Below are positions 15,331-21,095 of a stretch of DNA of 21,095 bases, piece by piece. Below the pieces are notes generated by a model that did no database searches, was not told the origin of the DNA, and saw nothing but the letters and a program-made list of their open reading frames with translations. The translations under genes and the position numbers were made by a program. Source of the DNA: JAQIBY01 sp046546095 (GTDB lineage: Bacteria > Bacteroidota > Bacteroidia > Bacteroidales > ML635J-15); the NCBI GenBank assembly GCA_046546095.1, contig JBKGYK010000058.1:1-21095 (forward strand). Direction: 5' to 3'. Each line of letters begins with the position of its first letter. Within the stretch, counting starts at the first letter, position 1.

Positions 15331-15480
15331 GGCGCCCTGGCGGTCTCCGGCTTCTAGTTGCCTTGCACTTTTTTCTTCCTGCAAAGCTGTGAACAGGAGT
15401 TTTATTCTGTCACTCTGCCACAGCAGCAGTCAGATAAAAAAGTGCTGCGGCAAGCTAATCCGCCTTCCCCCTGGCGCAGG
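15331..15480. repeat. Imperfect long inverted repeat in a gene-free gap
   Basis: In the 695-base gap between rpmE2 and the GlmU-like gene, two arms of about 55 bases are complementary in register. GCGCC (15332-15336) pairs with GGCGC (15473-15477), CGG (15348-15350) with CCG (15460-15462), TAG (15355-15357) with CTA (15455-15457), TTGCC (15358-15362) with GGCAA (15449-15453), and GCACTTTTTT (15365-15374) with AAAAAAGTGC (15436-15445). The loop holds a smaller TCCTG/CAGGA hairpin. The segment is GC-rich against its surroundings. It may be a miniature mobile element, a repeat remnant or a structured RNA; no reading frame explains it. From 15500 to 15920 I see no convincing gene, only AT-rich DNA with short open frames. 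Confidence 0.45.
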
Positions 15481-15621
15481 GAGCAGTGTAGCGACCAGCA
15501 GCATTTTTTTCGTTGACTAAGCCGTTCAGAGATTTACAAACATTAGCAGGGATCAGGCAGATAAATTGTGGGATGAATATCAAAACCATTGGTTGCAGAA
15601 ATGATTTTATATCTGTTTGGG

Positions 15622-15741
15622 ATGATGAAACGCCTAATTGCAATGATTTGCCTTCTGTTTGAGCAAGAAATCATGGCCGTGCTTCCCAAGGTTTTATTGC
15701 AAGTTCACGATAGCATAAAAGCTGTAGTTTTTGGTACATGA
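15622..15741 (+). CDS. Possible small ORF with hydrophobic start (39 aa)
   Basis: An ATG-ATG start opens a 39-residue frame with a signal-like beginning, MMKRLIAMICLLF, then EQEIMAVLPKVLLQVHDSIK. It lies inside the gap after the long inverted repeat. No exact TAnnTTTG box precedes it and no homology is recognised, so it may be chance or the remnant of a decayed gene. Listed only because it is the best open frame in the gap. Confidence 0.12.
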   Translation: MMKRLIAMICLLFEQEIMAVLPKVLLQVHDSIKAVVFGT

Positions 15742-15924
15742 AATTCGACAACAGCAAGGCATGCCTCAAATATTTTTTACTAAGCCTGTTTTTTTTATGG
15801 TATTTTGACACGCTGAAAAGGATATGCTTTAATAGCTTGATTGAATAAATAATCCCCGGGGTAGTATCTTATTTTCCGGATCCAAAAACAATCGCTATCC
15901 TTATGACTTCAGGCAGGTTTTCCT

Positions 15925-15932
15925 TATCTTTG
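15925..15932 (+). promoter_or_regulatory. -7 box for the GlmU-like gene
   Basis: TATCTTTG is an exact TAnnTTTG box located 25-32 bases before ATG at 15957. It falls downstream of another in-frame ATG at 15903 and so decides the start codon in favour of 15957. There is no clear -33 TTTG. Confidence 0.6.
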
Positions 15933-15956
15933 GAAGTTCAAAAAATCTCATGTCTT

Positions 15957-17135
15957 ATGCTGAACATTATATTGGCCGATGCAGACAAGCATACACGCTT
16001 TAAACCACTAAGCTGGACAAGGCCGGTGGCTGATTTGCGAACCGGCATATTTACCACCAGGGAACGCTGGGAGCACCTGTTTGATCAGCCCTGCTCAGTG
16101 CTTACCGAAAGCTACCTGTCTGAAAAATGGCCACTGAAATCCGACAAAAGTAATCTTGTAATCAACGCATCAGTATTGCCCGACAAAGCCTTGTTTGAGC
16201 ACATCCGCAGAATGGAAAGCGGTAGCCTGGTGAAAAACGGGGAGGTGATTGCTGCTATTTGTCAGAAATCAGATATAAATACATGCATGCAATCCACTGA
16301 CAATGCTGAAACATATGAGAAAGAAGTGATTTTTTTGCAGTATCCCTGGGATATCTTCACTCACGTGGGAAGCATGATAAAGATGGATTTTGAGATTCTT
16401 ACCAAAGGACGTCAGAGTCAGCCACTGAGCGATACAAATATATTGATTGGTGAATATCCTGTTTTTATTGAAGATGGTGCAAAGGTTGAGGCCTCTGTTA
16501 TCAACACGAGCAATGGTCCGGTTTATATCGGAAAGGATGCTGAAGTGATGGAATCCTGTTCGATACGCGGCCCTTTTGCCATGCAGCAACACGCGGTGTT
16601 AAAAATGGGAGCCAAAGTGTACGGCCCCACCGTCCTTGGTCCATGGGTAAAAGCAGGAGGGGAACTTAACAATGTGGTTTTTCAGTCATATTCCAGCAAA
16701 GCACACGACGGTTTTCTGGGAAATGCCGTGATAGGAGAGTGGTGCAATATTGGCGCCGATTCCAACAATTCCAACCTTAAAAACAACTACGCAGAAGTTA
16801 AAATGTGGGAATATGATCAGGCACGTTTTGTGAAAACCGGGCTACAGTTTTGCGGCCTCATCATGGGGGATCATTCCAAATGTGGCATCAATATGATGTT
16901 TAACACCGGTACAGTGCTTGGCGTTAGTTGCAACCTTTTTGGCCAGGGCTTTCCGCGGAATTTTGTGCCATCCTTTTCCTGGGGCGGTGCCAACGGATAT
17001 ACAGAGTACAAACCTTCCAAAGCATTTCAGGTAGCAGACATTGTGATGCAACGTCGTAACAGGAAATTTACAGAGATGGATAAAAGTATGCTCAGGCATA
17101 TTTTCGAGGAGACAAAAACTTTTAGGAAATTCTAA
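15957..17135 (+). CDS. GlmU-like sugar nucleotidyltransferase (alternative bacterial GlmU)
   Basis: Putative bifunctional enzyme making UDP-N-acetylglucosamine from glucosamine-1-phosphate, a precursor of peptidoglycan and lipopolysaccharide. I assign it to the Bacteroidota-specific alternative GlmU family. The 392-residue product has no classical LxxGxGTR nucleotide motif. Instead the N-terminus has the family pattern NIILADADKHTRFKPLSWTR followed by PVADLRTGIFTTRERW. From about residue 175 there are hexapeptide repeats of a left-handed beta-helix acyltransferase domain (VFIEDGAKVEAS, VYIGKDAEV, AVIGEWCNIGADSNNSNLKNNY). A start at 15957 gives the family-like N-terminus; the ATG at 15903 adds 18 atypical residues and lies upstream of the promoter box. 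lon follows after 84 bases on the same strand. Activity is inferred from the family and is not shown by catalytic motifs. Confidence 0.85.
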   Translation: MLNIILADADKHTRFKPLSWTRPVADLRTGIFTTRERWEHLFDQPCSVLTESYLSEKWPLKSDKSNLVINASVLPDKALFEHIRRMESGSLVKNGEVIAAICQKSDINTCMQSTDNAETYEKEVIFLQYPWDIFTHVGSMIKMDFEILTKGRQSQPLSDTNILIGEYPVFIEDGAKVEASVINTSNGPVYIGKDAEVMESCSIRGPFAMQQHAVLKMGAKVYGPTVLGPWVKAGGELNNVVFQSYSSKAHDGFLGNAVIGEWCNIGADSNNSNLKNNYAEVKMWEYDQARFVKTGLQFCGLIMGDHSKCGINMMFNTGTVLGVSCNLFGQGFPRNFVPSFSWGGANGYTEYKPSKAFQVADIVMQRRNRKFTEMDKSMLRHIFEETKTFRKF

Positions 17136-17219
17136 AAATTTTAGCATTATGCGGCCGATTTGTGATCAAACATAAGGCCTGTTAATGTGTTAATCTTTTG
17201 AAATAAGTTAATAATTATC

Positions 17220-19712
17220 ATGGGATACAAAAGAAAGTCAGAATTTGAAGATATGATGGATTTGCAGGGTCAGGATCATGCCGACGTAATCCCCATTGTT
17301 GCTAATGAAGACGAAGATTCATTAATGAATACCGAAATACCGGAAAATCTGCCGGTTTTGCCACTGCGTAATACTGTTTTATTTCCGGGAGTTGTTATGC
17401 CCCTTACTGTTGGACGAAAAAAGTCCAAACAACTCGTTGAGGATGTCAACAACAGCTCACAATTGCTGGGCTGTGTGGCCCAAAAGGATCCTGAAGTGGA
17501 TGAGCCGGGTGAAAATGATCTGTTTTCAACCGGAACGCTTGCCAAAATTCTTAAAATCATCGAAATGCCCGATGGCACTGTTTCCGTTATTATCCAGGGA
17601 CTCAGACGATTTGAAGTGGTGAATTTTGTGAAATCAGCACCATATTTTGTAGCGGAAACCCGCGAATTACCGGAATTTAAACCGTTTGATCAGGACAGCG
17701 AATTTGTTGCACTCGTTTCTTCACTTAAAGAAGTATCACTGCAAATCGTTAAGCTCAATCATGCCATTCCGCATGAAGTTTCTTTTGCCATTCAGAACAT
17801 TCAGCCTTACTCGTTTCTGATTAACTTTATATGCTCCAACAGCGACATTAAACCACAGGACAAGCAGGATTTGCTTGAAATTGATGACATTAAAGAACGG
17901 GGAACCAAACTGCTGGAGATATTAAGTAAACAGATTGAGCACCTGCGTATCAAAAATGAAATAGAACAAAAGGCACGCAAGGAGATTTCTCAGCAGCAAA
18001 AGGAGTTTATGCTGCAACAGCAAATGAAGACCATTCAGGAAGAGCTGGGCGGTAGTCCGATGGAAAAAGAGCTGAAAGACCTGAAAGAAAAGGGAAAAAA
18101 GAAAAAATGGAGCAAGGAAATTGCAAAGCATTTTGACAAAGAAGCCAATAAACTGCAGTTTATGAATCCGGCGGCAGGTGAATACTCTGTCCAGCTCAAT
18201 TACCTGCAGACCATGCTGGATATCCCGTTTAATGAATTCACAGATGATAAATTTGATCTGAAACGTGCTGAGACAGTTCTCAACGAAGATCATTATGGTC
18301 TTGATAAAGTGAAGGACAGAATTCTTGAGCATCTGTCTGTACTGAAACTCAAAGGTGATATGAAAGCACCGATTTTGTGCCTTGTAGGTCCTCCGGGGGT
18401 TGGAAAAACCAGTTTGGGAAAAAGCGTGGCCCGTTCCCTGGACAGGAAATATATCCGTATGTCCCTTGGCGGATTGCGTGATGAATCTGAAATCCGGGGA
18501 CACAGAAAAACATACATCGGTGCTATGCCCGGACGTATTATTCAAAACATAAAAAAGGCAGGCTCATCAAACCCGGTTTTTATCCTTGATGAAATTGATA
18601 AAGTGGGCAATGATTTTCGTGGTGATCCATCTTCTGCACTTCTCGAAGTACTGGATCCCGAACAAAACAGCGAGTTTCATGACAATTACCTGGAGGTTGA
18701 TTACGACCTTTCGCATACCATGTTTATCGCCACTGCCAATACAGTTTCTACCATAAGCCCGGCACTGAGGGACAGGATGGAAATTATCTACATCAGCGGT
18801 TATATCCCTGAAGAAAAGAAAGAGATTGCAAAGCGCCATCTGATTCCCAGACAGCTTGAAAACCACGGGCTTAAGAAAGAACAGTTAAGCTTTACCGACA
18901 ATGCCCTTGTGCGGGTTATTGAAGGCTTCACCAAAGAATCCGGGGTGCGTGGACTTGATAAGCAGCTCGCCAAAATAATCCGTAGAATTGCCCGTAAAGT
19001 GGCAATGGACGAGAAAGTACCTTCCAAAGTTGATGAGAAACAAGTGAAGGAGATTTTGGGTCATCCCAAATACATTAAGGAAGGCTATGAAGGCAATGAG
19101 TTGCCCGGTGTGGTTACCGGCCTTGCCTGGACATCTGTGGGTGGAGAAATTCTCTATATTGAAACCAGCCTCTCCCGTGGTAATGGAAAGCTTACCATTA
19201 CCGGGAATCTGGGTGATGTGATGAAAGAATCAGCAACCATTGCACTGGAGTACATAAAGGCACATTCAGAAGTACTGGATATCAATCCGAAACTTTTTGA
19301 CTACTGGAATGTGCATTTGCATGTGCCTGAAGGTGCTATACCAAAAGACGGCCCGTCAGCAGGGATAACCATGGCGGTATCCATGGCTTCTGCCTTTACA
19401 CAGCGAAAAGTCAGAAAAAATACGGCCATGACCGGTGAAATCACCCTGAGAGGGCGTGTGATGCCGGTTGGAGGGATCAAAGAAAAGATTCTTGCAGCAA
19501 AACGGAGCGGAATTTCCGATATTTTGTTATCCCGGCGGAATGAAAAAGACATCATGGAAGTGAAGGACATGTATAAAAAAGGCCTTAGTTTTCATTATGT
19601 TGATTCCATACTGGATGTGCTGGAATTTGCTCTGCTCAAAGAGAAAGTAAAAGACGCCAGGGATATTTCCTGCCCGGATAACACTACCACAGACGTTAAA
19701 AACAGCCGGTAA
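17220..19712 (+). CDS. lon: ATP-dependent protease Lon
   Basis: Cytosolic AAA+ protease of 830 residues that degrades misfolded and regulatory proteins. The N-terminal substrate-recognition domain starts at about 43 (LPVLPLRNTVLFPGVVMPL). A coiled-coil linker rich in Gln, Lys and Glu spans about 240-300. The AAA+ domain has Walker A GPPGVGKT at 390-397 and Walker B VFILDEID at 453-460. The protease domain has catalytic S713 in DGPSAG and K756 in GGIKEK, 43 residues apart as in E. coli Lon. The first 40 residues form an acidic extension, common in Bacteroidota Lon. ATG at 17220 follows an 84-base gap in which I find no exact promoter box. Its TAA overlaps the ATG of the next gene as TAATG. Confidence 0.97.
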   Translation: MGYKRKSEFEDMMDLQGQDHADVIPIVANEDEDSLMNTEIPENLPVLPLRNTVLFPGVVMPLTVGRKKSKQLVEDVNNSSQLLGCVAQKDPEVDEPGENDLFSTGTLAKILKIIEMPDGTVSVIIQGLRRFEVVNFVKSAPYFVAETRELPEFKPFDQDSEFVALVSSLKEVSLQIVKLNHAIPHEVSFAIQNIQPYSFLINFICSNSDIKPQDKQDLLEIDDIKERGTKLLEILSKQIEHLRIKNEIEQKARKEISQQQKEFMLQQQMKTIQEELGGSPMEKELKDLKEKGKKKKWSKEIAKHFDKEANKLQFMNPAAGEYSVQLNYLQTMLDIPFNEFTDDKFDLKRAETVLNEDHYGLDKVKDRILEHLSVLKLKGDMKAPILCLVGPPGVGKTSLGKSVARSLDRKYIRMSLGGLRDESEIRGHRKTYIGAMPGRIIQNIKKAGSSNPVFILDEIDKVGNDFRGDPSSALLEVLDPEQNSEFHDNYLEVDYDLSHTMFIATANTVSTISPALRDRMEIIYISGYIPEEKKEIAKRHLIPRQLENHGLKKEQLSFTDNALVRVIEGFTKESGVRGLDKQLAKIIRRIARKVAMDEKVPSKVDEKQVKEILGHPKYIKEGYEGNELPGVVTGLAWTSVGGEILYIETSLSRGNGKLTITGNLGDVMKESATIALEYIKAHSEVLDINPKLFDYWNVHLHVPEGAIPKDGPSAGITMAVSMASAFTQRKVRKNTAMTGEITLRGRVMPVGGIKEKILAAKRSGISDILLSRRNEKDIMEVKDMYKKGLSFHYVDSILDVLEFALLKEKVKDARDISCPDNTTTDVKNSR

Positions 19713-20950
19713 TGAAGCGTAGTGATATAAACCTTATGGCGCCGGTGGGTTCGTATGAATCGCTTATGGCTGCCATTCAGGGAGGTGCAGACTCAGTGTA
19801 TTTTGGTGTCGGCCAATTGAATATGCGCTCCCGCTCTTCCAATAACTTTGATCTGGATGATTTGCGAAAAATCACCGGCATTTGCCGGGAACACGACGTA
19901 GAATCGTATCTGACAGTAAATACCGTGATTTACGATGAGGAAATTGCAGAGATGCACAGCGTGGTGGATGCAGCCAAAGCAGAAGGCATTTCTGCCATCA
20001 TTGCCTCGGATATGGCTGTGATTAACTATTGCCATGAAACCGGAATGGAAGTGCATGCCAGCACCCAGCTCAACATCTCCAATTCGGAAGCTGTAAAGCA
20101 TTTTTCAGAATATTGCGATGTGATGGTAACTGCCCGGGAACTGAACCTGGAGCAGGTAAAACAGATTACCACTAACATACGTGAGCAACAAATTACCGGT
20201 CCCGGTGGTAAACTTGTCGGGATAGAAATATTTATCCACGGCGCGCTGTGTATGGCCATTTCAGGAAAATGCTATCTGAGCCTGCACGAGTTTAACAAAT
20301 CTGCCAATCGGGGAGCCTGTTATCAGACCTGTCGCAGAGCTTATCAGGTAATTGACAAAGAAAGCGGTTACGAGCTGGAGGTGGACAACGAATACATCAT
20401 GTCACCAAAGGATCTCAAGACAATCGACTTTCTGGATAAAATTCTGGATGCCGGTGTGACGGTTCTTAAGATTGAAGGACGTGCCCGCTCGGCCGAATAT
20501 GGTAAAACCGTAGTTCAGACCTACGATGAAGCCATACATGCAGTGGCAGACGGCAGTTTTGGACCCGAAAAGTTAAAAATCTGGAACGAAAAACTAAAAT
20601 CCGTTTTCAACCGGGGGTTCTGGGATGGGTATTATCTGGGGCAAAAACTCGGTGAGTGGGCTGACAATTATGGCAACAAAGCCACCATTAAAAAACGCTA
20701 CCTGGGTAAAGGCATGAATTATTTTGATAAAATCGGGGTGGCTGATTTTCTGCTGGAAGCCGGAGAATTGGACAGTGGAGATAAAATTCTCATTACCGGA
20801 CCAACCACAGGCGTTATTGAACATGAGGTTTCAGAAATGCGTGTGGATGATGAAATCGTCAGAACAGCCCCAAAAGGCAGCCGTGTTTCTTTCAAACTGA
20901 AACAGACCATCCGTCGCTCCGACAAATTGTACAGGCTTGAAAAACGCTAA
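19712..20950 (+). CDS. U32 family peptidase (TrhP/YegQ-like)
   Basis: Protein of 412 residues from peptidase family U32. The N-terminus NLMAPVGSYESLMAAIQGGADSVYFG is the usual TIM-barrel start. Residues 172-190 (E-x-F-x2-G-A-L-C-x4-G-x-C-x-L-S) match the U32 signature, and further cysteines follow in GACYQTC, so an iron-sulfur site is likely. The C-terminal 80 or so residues form the small U32 C-terminal domain. The well-studied relative TrhP hydroxylates U34 of tRNAs using prephenate; others are annotated as collagenase-like peptidases. The tRNA-modifying role is the more plausible one but is not proven here. Its ATG overlaps the lon stop (TAATG), indicating translational coupling. A hairpin terminator follows. 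Confidence 0.88.
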   Translation: MKRSDINLMAPVGSYESLMAAIQGGADSVYFGVGQLNMRSRSSNNFDLDDLRKITGICREHDVESYLTVNTVIYDEEIAEMHSVVDAAKAEGISAIIASDMAVINYCHETGMEVHASTQLNISNSEAVKHFSEYCDVMVTARELNLEQVKQITTNIREQQITGPGGKLVGIEIFIHGALCMAISGKCYLSLHEFNKSANRGACYQTCRRAYQVIDKESGYELEVDNEYIMSPKDLKTIDFLDKILDAGVTVLKIEGRARSAEYGKTVVQTYDEAIHAVADGSFGPEKLKIWNEKLKSVFNRGFWDGYYLGQKLGEWADNYGNKATIKKRYLGKGMNYFDKIGVADFLLEAGELDSGDKILITGPTTGVIEHEVSEMRVDDEIVRTAPKGSRVSFKLKQTIRRSDKLYRLEKR

Positions 20951-20955
20951 AAAAA

Positions 20956-20997
20956 CGCCCGAATCGGTGAATACCAATCCGGGCGGATATTTATTTT
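20956..20997 (+). terminator. Rho-independent terminator after the U32 gene
   Basis: CGCCCG (20956-20961) pairs with CGGGCG (20980-20985). A further GGT/ACC pair (20966-20968, 20973-20975) closes a GAAT loop. T-rich sequence follows and an A run precedes it, so it may work for both convergent genes. Confidence 0.7.
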
Positions 20998-21009
20998 TGA
21001 CTCAGTTTT

Positions 21010-21095
21010 TCATTCCACAATCACATTCACACTGCTGATGACCACATCATTTTCGAGATAATAAACCGTGTACTGGCCTTGTGCGAGGCCTGCAA
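21010..21095 (-). CDS. C-terminal end of an unidentified protein (partial)
   Basis: The minus strand is open from the window edge to a TGA at 21012-21010, encoding 27 residues: AGLAQGQYTVYYLENDVVIS then SVNVIVE. The alternation of polar and beta-branched residues, with a G-x-Y-x-V turn, resembles the last strands of a beta-sandwich and the C-terminal domains of secreted Bacteroidota proteins. This is too short to identify. It is convergent with the U32 gene and shares the terminator region. Confidence 0.5.
   Translation of the reverse strand, partial: AGLAQGQYTVYYLENDVVISSVNVIVE

Noticed and set aside
15317..15520. Plus-strand 67-codon frame and its minus-strand counterparts in the gap
   Set aside because: They fall across the arms of the inverted repeat, are rich in Ser and Cys and lack any promoter or homology. 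The repeat explains the sequence better.
17922..18545. Minus-strand open frame of 207 codons inside lon
   Set aside because: It is antisense to the AAA+ region of lon, which has intact motifs. The translation is low in charge and shows no domain.

Overview
The window looks like a chromosomal stretch from a member of the Bacteroidota, probably class Bacteroidia. Several promoters carry the Bacteroidota -7 box TAnnTTTG, three of them with a TTTG or TTG -33 element about 20 bases upstream. Purine-rich ribosome-binding sites are largely absent. The gene families also fit this phylum: a DUF4837 lipoprotein, the alternative GlmU-like sugar nucleotidyltransferase, a zinc-free type B ribosomal protein L31, a futalosine-pathway menaquinone enzyme (MqnC) and a Bacteroidota-type Crp/Fnr regulator. 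There is no sign of phage, plasmid, transposase or CRISPR. The gene content is mostly conserved housekeeping; the unusual material lies in the intergenic DNA.

Layout. Bases 1-127 hold inverted repeats built on CTGCCAG...CTGGCAG. A tRNA-Leu(CAA) follows, then a dCMP deaminase and an S41 C-terminal processing protease that are almost contiguous (about 198-2372). A GC-rich element with nested, in-register inverted repeats (2405-2536) separates this unit from a convergent oligosaccharide flippase (2599-3954, minus). Next come a tRNA-His(GTG) with promoter and terminator, a second and longer block of the same repeats (about 4166-4485), and a minus-strand pair, rbfA followed by a LolC/E-type ABC permease. 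A DUF4837 lipoprotein (plus) converges on, and overlaps, a minus-strand pair, a Crp/Fnr regulator followed by mqnC.

From 9347 everything is on the plus strand up to the last gene. An envelope polysaccharide unit comes first: two Wzz-like chain-length proteins and an O-antigen ligase/polymerase. It is followed by a BaxI_1 membrane protein with a GNAT protein, then rpmE2 with promoter and terminator. A gap of about 690 bases contains an imperfect 150-base inverted repeat. The window then has the alternative GlmU, lon, and a U32-family protein overlapping lon as TAATG. The last 86 bases contain the C-terminal end of a minus-strand gene.

How the parts fit together. The flippase, Wzz pair, ligase, GlmU-like enzyme and Lol-type permease all concern envelope assembly, but they sit in separate units. 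MqnC (menaquinone) and a cysteine-containing Crp/Fnr protein form a likely respiration-linked operon. RbfA, L31, Lon, the U32 protein and two tRNAs serve translation and protein quality control. I see no clear new multi-gene system. The best candidates for undescribed biology are the structured element at 2405-2536, the inverted repeat at 15331-15480 and the CTGCCAG/CTGGCAG repeat family.
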